DNA of 41,750 nt from Neptunitalea chrysea (GCF_027924145.1 NZ_BRVP01000026.1:1-41750); one strand, 5' to 3'. Positions 16,620 to 24,536 are shown, numbered from the stretch's first letter. Program-made: numbers and translations. Notes: generated by a model not told the origin, from the letters alone.

Positions 16620-17285
16620 TTAGTCTCTGGAAGCTCTTAGCATTTCTCTCTTACCAGGCGGACCAGGTAATTTTTCTACCATAAACCCCACTTCCTGCAT
16701 TGCTCTCCTTACACTTCCTTTAGCTGCGTAAGTAACCAATATACCTCCCGATTTCATGGCATTATACATTCTTTGAAAAATAGCTTCTGTCCAAAGTTCT
16801 GGTTGAACTCTAGCCCCAAAGGCATCAAAATAGATAAGATCGAATTTCTCAACATCATCTATCTCAGAGAAAAATTGTTTTCTTTTCTCTAATTGAAAAA
16901 ATGGAGACAACGCTATCGGCTGTCCCCATTCACTTATATGCATTTCCTTAAAGATTTCTATATTATCTTGGGCATTCAACTCTTCAACATAATTAAGAAG
17001 CGCTATTTCTTCATTAGAAACAGGATAAGCTTCAACACCTGTATACGCCAATTCTTGACCGCTTTTTTTCGCTTCTAAAAAGGTAATAAAAGCATTTAAA
17101 CCAGTACCAAACCCTATTTCAAGAATCGAAAGTTTTTTCTTTTCTTGAAAGCAATCTAAACCTTTATCTATAAAAACATGATACGCCTCTTGAATGGCTC
17201 CATGAGAAGAATGATAATTTTCATTCCAACCTTCCAAATGTATTGTAGTACTTCCGTCAGCAGTTTTAACCACTCTTCTTTTCAT
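16620..17285 (-). CDS. mnmD: tRNA 5-methylaminomethyl-2-thiouridine methyltransferase MnmD
   Basis: The 221-residue protein is the stand-alone methyltransferase half of MnmC. It completes mnm5s2U at the wobble position of tRNAs such as those for Glu, Lys and Gln. SAM-binding motif I is EIGFGTGLNAF; FDLIYFDAFGARVQPELW and the late KLPGPPGKREMLRA are family signatures. No FAD domain is attached, as in many Bacteroidota. It ends the minus-strand run from DUF4920; the preceding lipoprotein gene stops 4 nt before its start. Confidence 0.92.
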   Translation of the reverse strand: MKRRVVKTADGSTTIHLEGWNENYHSSHGAIQEAYHVFIDKGLDCFQEKKKLSILEIGFGTGLNAFITFLEAKKSGQELAYTGVEAYPVSNEEIALLNYVEELNAQDNIEIFKEMHISEWGQPIALSPFFQLEKRKQFFSEIDDVEKFDLIYFDAFGARVQPELWTEAIFQRMYNAMKSGGILVTYAAKGSVRRAMQEVGFMVEKLPGPPGKREMLRASRD

Positions 17286-17289
17286 AGTA

Positions 17290-17739
17290 TTACTTTATAA
17301 GTAATTTTTTAATTCTTGGTATTGGTCCTCCACATTTTTGTTGATGACACTGAATACAAACATTTACTGCATTATTAAATGCATCTGTCTTATTATTATA
17401 GGTTGCTGAGTATAAATTCTCTTCCGCATTTATATAAAGCTTAGCCCACTTTTTAAAATTTTCGTCGTTATCTTTATTATCTGTAAATGTAGCAGAGTAA
17501 ATCTCATAATAAAACTCAGGTATTTCACCTATTGAATCTCCTTTTTTAATCTTCTCTTTAACCACAGCATGCTCTTTATGCATTTTCTCCATTAGAGCAG
17601 CCATTTCAGACATTTCATACATTTTAAAAACCTCTTCAGTTTTCGCATCATCATCCTTAGATACTTTTTTATTCGAAGAAGTTCCGTTTTCACAAGAAAA
17701 TAAAATTCCTAAAAAGCAGAACAATAAAAGATATCTCAT
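17290..17739 (-). CDS. Lipoprotein with a c-type heme motif
   Basis: The 149-residue protein starts with a signal peptide and lipobox (LGILFSC), so it should be anchored in a membrane facing the periplasm. Near the C-terminus VCIQCHQQ provides a CxxCH heme-attachment site, followed by CGGPIPRIKKL. The charged helical middle part (MYEMSEMAALMEKMHKEH) may form the helical bundle seen in c'-like cytochromes, though this is inference. It lies directly between the DUF4920 lipoprotein gene and mnmD. Confidence 0.75.
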   Translation of the reverse strand: MRYLLLFCFLGILFSCENGTSSNKKVSKDDDAKTEEVFKMYEMSEMAALMEKMHKEHAVVKEKIKKGDSIGEIPEFYYEIYSATFTDNKDNDENFKKWAKLYINAEENLYSATYNNKTDAFNNAVNVCIQCHQQKCGGPIPRIKKLLIK

Positions 17740-18222
17740 CTACTCCTGTTTAGGTTCTTCAATCAGTACTCCTGAAGCTAAAAAAGCGTATTCTCTTTTA
17801 GGCTCAGTAATTGCAGTAATTTCTGCATCAGATTTACCGGCATCTTTTGCATAATGCTTAAGCTCATCTACTGAAGTTTCTGTAACAAATGCTTTACCAC
17901 TTACAACGGTTTGTTTATTACTTGCATTCATAGGTACAAAAAAACCGTAATCTTTAAATCTGATAAATGTTTCTTCTCCTTGTTCTAATCCAACCTTCAT
18001 CCAACATCCTTTCTTTTGACAAACACTTTCTATAGTCCCTTCAAACTTAACATCAATCGTATCTCCGGCTTTTAAGTGCTTATAATCTTCTGTTAATTCA
18101 GATGTAGAAATAGCTCCACTACTAACTATTTCATCTCCAAAAGATTTATATACTACTTCTTTTTCTTTTTTACAAGAAGCTAGTACGAATAGAGTAGCGC
18201 ACATTACGAATAATTTTTTCAT
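17740..18222 (-). CDS. DUF4920-family lipoprotein
   Basis: The 160-residue protein has a lipobox (LFVLASC) and matches the DUF4920 pattern as I remember it: a GD-start segment, LKAGDTIDVKFEGTIESVC, then the Cys pair in VCQKKGCWMKV and a C-terminal AFLASGVLI. The function of the family is not known; the conserved cysteines could bind metal or form a disulfide. The next gene, a heme-motif lipoprotein, starts at the adjacent base, so the two are likely made together. Confidence 0.85.
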   Translation of the reverse strand: MKKLFVMCATLFVLASCKKEKEVVYKSFGDEIVSSGAISTSELTEDYKHLKAGDTIDVKFEGTIESVCQKKGCWMKVGLEQGEETFIRFKDYGFFVPMNASNKQTVVSGKAFVTETSVDELKHYAKDAGKSDAEITAITEPKREYAFLASGVLIEEPKQE

Positions 18223-18331
18223 TTGGTTATTTTTAGAATAATTATTTAAAATATGTAAAATTATAACATTATAATTGCAAAGTAAGCAAATTTTAGAGTT
18301 TCTGTAATTACCAAAAGAAGGTTTTATTGTG

Positions 18332-18339
18332 TAAATTTG
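18332..18339 (+). promoter_or_regulatory. -7 box before ilvE
   Basis: TAAATTTG fits TAnnTTTG and lies 20 nt before the ilvE start codon, which would give a very short leader. A clear -33 box is missing. Confidence 0.4.
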
Positions 18340-18359
18340 TCTCTTAAACTCAAATTTTT

Positions 18360-19430
18360 ATGGAAACATCTAGTTTAATTAAAGTTACTAAGACTGAAAA
18401 TAGTAAAATTAACCAGGTAGATTTTGACAATCTTGTCTTTGGAAAAACATTTACAGATCACATGTTTATTTGTGATTATAAAGATGGCTCATGGCAAACC
18501 CCTGAAATTTTACCTTACCAGCCATTAACTTTAGACCCTTCTGCTAAAGTATTCCATTATGGCCAAGCTGTTTTTGAAGGTATGAAAGCCTATAAAGATG
18601 AGCAGGGTAAAGCATGGTTGTTTAGACCAGAAGAAAATTTTGAACGAATTAATAAATCTTCTAAAAGATTGAATATTCCTGAGTTCATTAAAGAGTATTT
18701 CTTAGAAGGATTAAACGAACTTTTAAAACTTGACAGTGCTTGGATTAAATCTGGGCAAGATGCTGGAAATGCATTATACATAAGACCGTTTGTTATAGCT
18801 ACACAAGCAGGAGTTATGGCTTCTCCTTCAACTGAATATAAATTCATTATTATCTGCTCTCCTGTTCAGGCATATTATACGAAAGATGTAAAAGTAAAAA
18901 TTGCCGATTATTATAGTAGAGCTGCAAACGGAGGATTTGGTGCTGCAAAAGCGGCTGGTAACTACGCCGGACAATTTTACCCTACTAAATTGGTACAAGA
19001 AGAAGGGTACGATCAGGTTATCTGGACCGATGACACCAATCATGAACACCTTGAAGAAGCAGGTACAATGAACATCTTTTTCCGTATTAACGATACCTTG
19101 GTTACATGCCCTATAAGTGAAAGAATACTTGATGGTATTACCCGTAAAAGTGTAATTACCATGGCAGAAAAACTAGGGATAACAGTAGAAGTTAGAAAAG
19201 TTACCGTAACAGAACTAATAGAAGCCGCAAATAATGGTAGCCTAAAGGAAAGCTTTGGTAGTGGTACGGCTGCAGTCATTAGTCCTATTGGCACTATTGC
19301 ACATAAAGACAATGTTTGGACATTAACAAAACCTGAAGATTGTTACTCTGCCGCTATTAAGAAAGCAATCTTAGACGTTCAATACAACGTTGCTGAAGAT
19401 ACGTTTGGTTGGAGATATGAAGTAAAATAA
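18360..19430 (+). CDS. ilvE: Branched-chain amino-acid aminotransferase
   Basis: The 356-residue protein is a class IV PLP-dependent aminotransferase. It interconverts leucine, isoleucine and valine with their 2-oxo acids, using glutamate/2-oxoglutarate. The PLP lysine is Lys197 in GAAKAAGNYAG. HYGQAVFEGMKAY near 67-79 and the late SFGSGTAAVISPIG loop are typical of the eukaryotic-like (BCAT) group. It is monocistronic, with a strong shared terminator downstream. Products could feed the branched acyl-CoA route in which IcmF acts, but no direct link is visible. Confidence 0.95.
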   Translation: METSSLIKVTKTENSKINQVDFDNLVFGKTFTDHMFICDYKDGSWQTPEILPYQPLTLDPSAKVFHYGQAVFEGMKAYKDEQGKAWLFRPEENFERINKSSKRLNIPEFIKEYFLEGLNELLKLDSAWIKSGQDAGNALYIRPFVIATQAGVMASPSTEYKFIIICSPVQAYYTKDVKVKIADYYSRAANGGFGAAKAAGNYAGQFYPTKLVQEEGYDQVIWTDDTNHEHLEEAGTMNIFFRINDTLVTCPISERILDGITRKSVITMAEKLGITVEVRKVTVTELIEAANNGSLKESFGSGTAAVISPIGTIAHKDNVWTLTKPEDCYSAAIKKAILDVQYNVAEDTFGWRYEVK

Positions 19431-19450
19431 TTCAACTTTTAAATTATAGC

Positions 19451-19484
19451 AAAGAAGCCGTAATCTAATTACGGCTTCTTTTAT
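19451..19484. terminator. Bidirectional terminator between ilvE and the MazG-like gene
   Basis: A perfect 14-bp stem (19451-19464 with 19468-19481) has a CTA loop, with T-rich sequence on the plus side and A-rich on the other. It serves ilvE and, at the very end of its coding sequence, the convergent gene. Confidence 0.88.
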
Positions 19485-19870
19485 TTATCTAAGATTTTTT
19501 TAATATTTGGTTTAAAATAATCTGGTCCTTTCATTACTTTCCCATCTTCTCTATAAATAGGTTTCCCATCCTTACCAAGTTTACTCATATTACTTTTTTG
19601 TATCTCATTAAATACTTCATCTATCTTATATTGCATACCATGCTCTATAATAGTACCACACAAAATATACAACATATCCCCTAAAGCATCAGCCACCTCA
19701 ACCATATCTCCATTTTCAGCCGCCTCTAAGTACTCTTCATTTTCTTCTTTCATCAATTCATACCTAAGTTTAAGAAGTTTATCTCCTAACTCTACAGTGG
19801 GTTCTTGTCTTACTCCTAAACCAAATGCAACATGAAAATCTGTTACCGCTTTTATTTTAGCTTTCATCAT
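19481..19870 (-). CDS. MazG/HisE-like nucleotide pyrophosphohydrolase
   Basis: The 129-residue protein belongs to the all-alpha NTP pyrophosphatase superfamily. The metal-binding pattern is seen as KEENEEYLEA (ExxEE) followed by DALGDMLYIL (ExxD-like). The C-terminal GKDGKPIYREDGKVMKGPDYFKPNI is typical of a phage- and bacterial-type group of these enzymes. They cleave nucleotides to monophosphate and pyrophosphate, often as house-cleaning. The exact substrate is unknown. It is divergent from a tiny membrane-protein gene. Confidence 0.83.
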   Translation of the reverse strand: MMKAKIKAVTDFHVAFGLGVRQEPTVELGDKLLKLRYELMKEENEEYLEAAENGDMVEVADALGDMLYILCGTIIEHGMQYKIDEVFNEIQKSNMSKLGKDGKPIYREDGKVMKGPDYFKPNIKKILDK

Positions 19871-19905
19871 CTATTTATTTTAAATTTGCCTAAAATTAAA
19901 AAAAT

Positions 19906-20094
19906 ATGTTCAGTACAGGACAATGGATATTTGCAGCATGCTTTGCAATTGTATTTATTACGCTTACAGTAATGATGTACGCCAAGGATAAAAAACTCCA
20001 CAAGAAGAACTATTCTGGTGTTTTATGGGTTCTGGCGGCCTTTATCGTTTTTATATTTACGATAATATTAATTAAACACTATATAATTGAGTAA
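19906..20094 (+). CDS. Small two-helix membrane protein
   Basis: The 62-residue hypothetical protein has two predicted membrane helices (IFAACFAIVFITLTVMMY and VLWVLAAFIVFIFTIILI), joined by a Lys-rich loop (KDKKLHKKNY). No family is recognised. It starts 35 nt from the divergent pyrophosphohydrolase gene. Coding likelihood rests on the clean helix-loop-helix pattern and an isolated position with no overlapping gene. Confidence 0.6.
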   Translation: MFSTGQWIFAACFAIVFITLTVMMYAKDKKLHKKNYSGVLWVLAAFIVFIFTIILIKHYIIE

Positions 20095-20111
20095 TTTCAC
20101 TTTTTAGATTA

Positions 20112-20141
20112 AGTTATTTTTAATTTCCCATAAAAATAACT
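20112..20141. terminator. AT-only stem-loop between two small genes
   Basis: AGTTATTTTTA (20112-20122) and TAAAAATAACT (20131-20141) form a perfect 11-bp stem with an 8-nt loop, 17 nt after the small membrane-protein stop. There is no T-run downstream, so termination is possible but not sure. Confidence 0.4.
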
Positions 20142-20183
20142 CTATCATGTAAAACTGGCTTATTTTATTAGTACTTTTAATTT

Positions 20184-20381
20184 GTGAAACCCAAAAAACA
20201 TTCTGCTATGATTTTGTTTCTCGCTATTTTATCTACGTTACTTGTGTTGAACTTTTTACTACTAATTTTTAGTGTAAATAAAACTAACAGCAAGCAAAAA
20301 TCTGGTTTGGAAAAAATTTATTTCAAGCCTAAAATGAAAGAGTTTGAATTAAAAGAGAATGCACAGTATTCAATCAGCTAA
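20184..20381 (+). CDS. Small single-helix membrane protein
   Basis: The 65-residue hypothetical protein starts at GTG, or at ATG 20208. It has a basic N-terminus (KPKKHS), one long hydrophobic helix (LFLAILSTLLVLNFLLLIF) and a charged tail. A strong terminator begins 23 nt after its stop, which supports a real transcription unit. No family recognised. Confidence 0.5.
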   Translation: MKPKKHSAMILFLAILSTLLVLNFLLLIFSVNKTNSKQKSGLEKIYFKPKMKEFELKENAQYSIS

Positions 20382-20403
20382 CCGGTTCTTTTAATTAAAG
20401 AAG

Positions 20404-20457
20404 AAAAACCTTTAAATCTTTATTATGCTACATGCTAAGATTTAAAGGTTTTTTTAT
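20404..20457 (+). terminator. Terminator after the single-helix protein gene
   Basis: A long stem (AAAAACCTTTAAATCTT at 20404-20420 with its complement at 20437-20453) is followed by T-rich sequence. Confidence 0.8.
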
Positions 20458-20731
20458 TTTAAAACATAAATCAGAATTTAGACTTACAATTTGTTATATA
20501 TTTTTAAATCTACCTACATTATTGTTACACATACAATAGAATAAACTATATATCTCTAACTTTAAAACACTTAAATAATAACAGATTAACAATTTAACAC
20601 AATAAAAACCAATACAATAACAATTTAACTTCAAAATAATTAAAAACTCAATAAAAAGATATTTTTTTTGCTTAAATAATTTTACTTATAATTTTTTTAA
20701 TATAAATTTAACATTCACAAAATCTTATACA
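20458..20731. other. AT-rich upstream region of the ammonium-uptake cassette
   Basis: No gene is visible in this very AT-rich stretch. It must hold the promoter of the PII-amt genes, but I found neither an exact TAnnTTTG box with good spacing nor a sigma-54 (GG-N10-GC) promoter. Confidence 0.5.
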
Positions 20732-21070
20732 ATGAAGAAAATTGAAGCTATCATTAGAAAGTCAAAATTCGACGAAGTAAAAAAGTCGCTTCATGAAATT
20801 GAAGTAACCTTTTTTAGCTATTGGGACGTCACCGGTGTAGGTAACGAAAAACAGGGGCACGTCTACAGAGGAATCACTTACAGTACTACAGACATTCAGC
20901 GTAGATACCTGTCTATTGTAGTATCTGATGAGTATGTTGAGAAAACGGTTGAAGCTATTTTAAAATCGGCTTACACCGGTAACATTGGAGATGGTAAAGT
21001 ATTTGTATCTCCGGTAGATAATGCATATAGAATTAGAACACGTGAAAAGGATGAAATATCCTTACAGTAA
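20732..21070 (+). CDS. PII nitrogen regulatory protein (GlnB/GlnK family)
   Basis: The 112-residue trimeric signal protein senses 2-oxoglutarate and ATP/ADP. It starts MKKIEAIIRKSKFDEVKK. The T-loop carries YRGITY; its Tyr45 and Tyr50 align with Tyr46 and Tyr51 of E. coli GlnB, so the uridylylation site is kept. IGDGKVFVSPVDNAYRIRT is the conserved C-terminal motif. It sits 42 nt upstream of an ammonium transporter gene, so it very likely gates that channel and is best regarded as GlnK-like. Confidence 0.95.
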   Translation: MKKIEAIIRKSKFDEVKKSLHEIEVTFFSYWDVTGVGNEKQGHVYRGITYSTTDIQRRYLSIVVSDEYVEKTVEAILKSAYTGNIGDGKVFVSPVDNAYRIRTREKDEISLQ

Positions 21071-21112
21071 CAACACACTCTAACAACTAATTAATTACAA
21101 AAACACAAAACT

Positions 21113-22390
21113 ATGGAAGTACAACAAGATGCTTTAGCTAAAGCTCTCGAACCGATTAATGGAGATTTTGATTCTTTATGGATTACCCTTGCAGCTGTTT
21201 TAGTATTCTTTATGCAAGCAGGATTTACACTTGTAGAGGTTGGTTTTACCAGAAGTAAGAACTCCGGAAACATTATAATGAAGAACGTTATGGATCTATG
21301 TGTAGGTTCTATTATGTTCTGGGCAGTAGGATATGCTTTTATGTATGGAGATACTCCTATATTAGGAGGTTTTTTTAGAAGCAGCTCAGCCGATCAAGGT
21401 TATTTCTTATTTAGTGCCGATGATTATTGGAACTTATTTTTCCAAACTGTATTCTGTGCAACAGCAGCTACTATTGTATCTGGTGCCGTTGCAGGACGTA
21501 CAAAATTCTCAACATATTTAATTCTTTCAGCTGTTTTAACCACTTTTATCTACCCATTCTCTGGTAGCTGGTATTGGCCATTTGATGATGATGCATGGTT
21601 AAATGTTGCAGGATTTATTGACTTTGCAGGATCATCTGTAGTACATGCTGTAGGGGGTGGTGCTGCTTTGGTAGCTGCTATTATGGTTGGCCCTCGTATT
21701 GGTAAATACGTAGATGGTAAAGCACAAGTAATACCAGGACACAATATGACTTACGGAGCCCTTGGGGTGTTTATTCTTTGGTTAGGGTGGTTTGGTTTTA
21801 ATGGTGGTTCTCAATTAGCTTGGGGTGGTGATGATTCCGTTTCTGCTGCCAAGGTTATTATAAACACAAACCTTGCTGCTGCCATTGGCGCAGTTGTTGC
21901 ATTATTCTTCACCTGGATACGCTATGGTAAAGCAGATATTTCTATGACACTTAACGGTGCTTTAGCCGGTTTAGTAGGTATTACAGCAGGTTGTGGTGCT
22001 GTTGACCCAATAGGAGCATTAGCCATTGGATTTATTTGTGGTATAGCAGTAGTTATATCTATTGAACTTATTGATAAAGTTTTCAAAATTGATGACCCAG
22101 TTGGTGCTATTTCTGTGCACGGAACTTGTGGTTTCTTAGGTACAGTACTAGTAGGTTTATTTGCTACTGACGGTGGTTTATTCTACGGTGGTGGCGCTAA
22201 ACAACTTTGGGTTCAAACATATGGATCTTTAGCTTACATTGCGTGGGCTGCAGGTACAACATTTATATTACTATTAATATTAAAGTATACTATAGGTCTA
22301 AGAGTCACTGAACAAGAAGAGGTAGAAGGACTAGATTTCCACGAGCACGGAACTGTTTGTTATCCTGAACATATAACAAAAGAAGACTAA
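21113..22390 (+). CDS. amt: Ammonium transporter Amt
   Basis: The 425-residue inner-membrane protein has about eleven helices. It has the Amt/Rh signatures: the pore histidine pair His178 (SSVVHAVGGG) and His336 (ISVHGTCG), and GPRIGKY followed by NMTYGALGVFILWLGWFGFN. It takes up ammonium when nitrogen is scarce. The C-terminal tail (YTIGLRVTEQEEVEGLDFHEHG) is the segment that PII contacts in homologues. It lies between the PII gene and a porin gene. Confidence 0.96.
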   Translation: MEVQQDALAKALEPINGDFDSLWITLAAVLVFFMQAGFTLVEVGFTRSKNSGNIIMKNVMDLCVGSIMFWAVGYAFMYGDTPILGGFFRSSSADQGYFLFSADDYWNLFFQTVFCATAATIVSGAVAGRTKFSTYLILSAVLTTFIYPFSGSWYWPFDDDAWLNVAGFIDFAGSSVVHAVGGGAALVAAIMVGPRIGKYVDGKAQVIPGHNMTYGALGVFILWLGWFGFNGGSQLAWGGDDSVSAAKVIINTNLAAAIGAVVALFFTWIRYGKADISMTLNGALAGLVGITAGCGAVDPIGALAIGFICGIAVVISIELIDKVFKIDDPVGAISVHGTCGFLGTVLVGLFATDGGLFYGGGAKQLWVQTYGSLAYIAWAAGTTFILLLILKYTIGLRVTEQEEVEGLDFHEHGTVCYPEHITKED

Positions 22391-22428
22391 ATAAGGTTCA
22401 TTTCTTCATACTATTAAGACATAAAAAA

Positions 22429-22454
22429 ACGGAGTGTTTGGCGGAACACTCCGT
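22429..22454. terminator. Strong hairpin between amt and the porin gene
   Basis: A perfect 10-bp stem ACGGAGTGTT/AACACTCCGT with a TGGCGG loop. The plus strand has no T-run after it, so it is a weak barrier for amt-porin transcription and may instead stabilise or process the mRNA. The minus strand does have seven T after it, the form of a terminator for antisense RNA. Confidence 0.6.
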
Positions 22455-22540
22455 CGTAACTAAATCGTTCTTCAATAGTTAAGATTAAGAATTACATTAC
22501 AGGAAGTTAAAACTCTAACATAATCTAATAACTCAAAACA

Positions 22541-23605
22541 ATGAAAAAGATTAACGTTGCAAATATCGTAAAAAAATCTATTTTTTTAGCATTAGCTTTA
22601 GCATCAGCAAATATTTTTGCACAGGATGCAGATAGTTTAAAGACGAAAAAGTTATCGATCAGCGGATCGGTAGATGCATATTATCGAGCTAATATTACGG
22701 CTCCGAACAATGAAATGATGGTTGCTCCAGGAAGTTCATTTGCAAACTTACCAGGATTTGCACTTGGTATGGCAAATTTAGTAGCAAGCTATGATGGTGA
22801 AAAAACCGGTTTTGTAGCCGACCTTGTATTTGGTCCAAGAGGTACAGATGCCGTATTTGCTTCTCCTATGTACTCTAATACTGGAGACATCATCAACCAA
22901 TTATACATGTATTGGAATTTAAGTGAGTCTGTTACTTTAACCTTTGGTAATTTCAATACATTTTTAGGATATGAAGTTATCTCTCCGGTAGCTAATTTTA
23001 ACTACAGTACTTCGTATATGTTCTCATACGGACCATTTTCTCATACAGGTGTAAAAGCAGATTTTGCTTTATCTGATGATTTTTCATTAATGTTAGGTGT
23101 ATTAAACAGTACCGATTTAACTGAATTTAACCCTGACGGAAAATATACACTTGGAGCTCAGTTAGGCTATAAAGGTCAGTTCTTAAACTTTATTTATGGA
23201 ACTCAAACAGGATTATATGAGCCTACAATGCAAATTGACTATACTGGTGGATTTGATGTATCTGATACATTTTTCTTAGGTATTAATGCTACGTATAACG
23301 ATACTGATGGCGTAGGTTTCTATGGTGCTGCCTTGTACCCTCAATACACATTATCTGACTCTTTTGCTTTAGGGCTTAGAGGTGAGTATTTTGCAGAAAA
23401 TGGAGATTTTGGTGCTATTGGTACAGGAGTTGAAGATTCTAGTGTTATGGCTGTAACATTAACTGGTAGCTACACTGTAGAAGATTTAATTATTAAGCCT
23501 GAGGTACGTTTAGATAGTACTTCTGAGGAGGCATTTATTGATAATGATTTAATGCCATCTAAAAGTTTAGCGTCTTTCCTTATCGCCTTTGTATATTCTT
23601 TCTAA
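22541..23605 (+). CDS. Outer-membrane porin of the ammonium cassette (BBP2/OmpL-like)
   Basis: The 354-residue protein has a signal peptide (ALASANIFAQ). Its strand pattern, KLSISGSVDAYYRANITAP, YMYWNLSESVTLTFGNFNTFLGYEVISP and TGVKADFALSD, matches the Bacteroidota beta-barrel porin-2 family. The last strand ends IAFVYSF with a terminal Phe, as expected for outer-membrane insertion. It follows amt on the same strand, and PII-Amt-porin is a recurring arrangement in this phylum. It probably lets ammonium or other small nitrogen compounds pass the outer membrane; this role is inferred from position. Confidence 0.85.
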   Translation: MKKINVANIVKKSIFLALALASANIFAQDADSLKTKKLSISGSVDAYYRANITAPNNEMMVAPGSSFANLPGFALGMANLVASYDGEKTGFVADLVFGPRGTDAVFASPMYSNTGDIINQLYMYWNLSESVTLTFGNFNTFLGYEVISPVANFNYSTSYMFSYGPFSHTGVKADFALSDDFSLMLGVLNSTDLTEFNPDGKYTLGAQLGYKGQFLNFIYGTQTGLYEPTMQIDYTGGFDVSDTFFLGINATYNDTDGVGFYGAALYPQYTLSDSFALGLRGEYFAENGDFGAIGTGVEDSSVMAVTLTGSYTVEDLIIKPEVRLDSTSEEAFIDNDLMPSKSLASFLIAFVYSF

Positions 23606-23630
23606 GCAAAATATGTATTTTGTTTAGAAA

Positions 23631-23657
23631 AACTCCCGGTATTACCGGGAGTTATTT
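23631..23657. terminator. Bidirectional terminator after the porin gene
   Basis: AACTCCCGG/CCGGGAGTT with a TATTA loop, flanked by A-rich and T-rich sequence, lies between the convergent porin and DUF1684 genes. Confidence 0.85.
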
Positions 23658-23659
23658 TA

Positions 23660-24322
23660 TTAATGAAATTTTTTCACCCCGGCTTCTATAAGCACAGTTA
23701 AACGATTTTCATCGGGTACAATAGGACAAGAATATCGCTTGTTATATGAACAATAAGGATTATACGCCTTATTAAAGTCAATAATCATTGTAGTAGCATC
23801 TGGGATATTTGAATCTATATATCTTCCACCACCATACGTTTCAGAACCATTGGTTTCATCTAGAAAAGGAATAAATAAATAATTTACATATTCTTCTTTT
23901 AATTTCAACTCCTGACTTTGGTACACATTCAATTGGTACTCTTTTCCCTTTAAGGTAAAGTAGGCAATTCCGTATCTTTTATACTCAGGAGCTCTATCTG
24001 TTGTAGTTTTCATTCTAAATGAAGGTTCAAATGGTGTTTCCTCAAATCTTGCCGTTACTCTATATACTGTATCAATAGGATAAAAAGACAATCCTTTAAA
24101 GTTTTTACGATCTGCCTGGGTTAACGGAGAAGTTTTAGCATTTTTATACTCTTTATTTAACTCTGCCTGAAATGCCTTAATTTCAGTTATTGGATCAACA
24201 GAATCTGATATTTTATAATTAATAGCCTCTTCTTTAGCTATATAGCGTTTATCATCTTTACACGATGTTAAAAAAAGAGTTGTTACAAAAATAACAGCAA
24301 CCAATTTAAATGTTAATTTCAT
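23660..24322 (-). CDS. DUF1684-family lipoprotein
   Basis: The 220-residue protein has a signal peptide with lipobox (TLFLTSC). The C-terminal half carries the DUF1684 pattern: YFTLKGKEYQLNVYQ, LFIPFLDETNGSETYGGGRYID, FNKAYNPYCSYNKRYSCPI and PDENRLTVLIEAG. The two-Cys CSYNKRYSCP motif is conserved in the family. Its function is unknown; the protein should face the periplasm. It is convergent with the porin gene and divergent from the MFS transporter leader. Confidence 0.88.
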   Translation of the reverse strand: MKLTFKLVAVIFVTTLFLTSCKDDKRYIAKEEAINYKISDSVDPITEIKAFQAELNKEYKNAKTSPLTQADRKNFKGLSFYPIDTVYRVTARFEETPFEPSFRMKTTTDRAPEYKRYGIAYFTLKGKEYQLNVYQSQELKLKEEYVNYLFIPFLDETNGSETYGGGRYIDSNIPDATTMIIDFNKAYNPYCSYNKRYSCPIVPDENRLTVLIEAGVKKFH

Positions 24323-24389
24323 ATTTTTTAATTTTTATATACAACCAAAAACTTTTTTATCTACTTTTGTCACAAAGGAATAAAAAACC

Positions 24390-24461
24390 ATGTTAAATAT
24401 TACTATACATACCGTAAAATGTTCATATCAAATGATATGGAGGCATCGGGACGTGCTGTAA
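24390..24461 (+). CDS. Candidate leader peptide of the MFS gene (23 codons)
   Basis: The short ORF begins MLNITIHTVK and ends IWRHRDVL. It starts about 20 nt after the predicted transcription start and its last codons overlap the antiterminator segment. It is not rich in one amino acid, so if it regulates, a stall caused by a small molecule or drug is more likely than starvation for one amino acid. Confidence 0.4.
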   Translation: MLNITIHTVKCSYQMIWRHRDVL

Positions 24462-24490
24462 TTTTAACTTATAAAATAACAATCAATCAG

Positions 24491-24524
24491 AAATCCCGAT
24501 ATGTAATGTATCGGGATTTTTTTT
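24491..24524 (+). terminator. Terminator in the MFS leader
   Basis: AAATCCCGATA/TATCGGGATTT with a 7-nt loop is followed by T to 24524. It ends 12 nt before the MFS start codon, so it must be conditional if the downstream gene is expressed from this promoter. Confidence 0.85.
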
Positions 24525-24536
24525 ATATATAAACCA

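Larger units (their letters stand above)
24362..24530 (+). promoter_or_regulatory. Leader-peptide attenuator upstream of the MFS gene
   Basis: A -7 box TACTTTTG (24362-24369) precedes a 23-codon leader ORF (24390-24461, starting MLNITIHTVK). An intrinsic terminator (24491-24519, 11-bp stem plus eight T) ends just before the MFS start. The segment ATCGGGA at 24445-24451, inside the last codons of the leader ORF, can pair with TCCCGAT at 24494-24500, the 5' arm of the terminator, and so act as antiterminator. This is the geometry of ribosome-dependent attenuation. The signal sensed is unknown. Confidence 0.6.
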
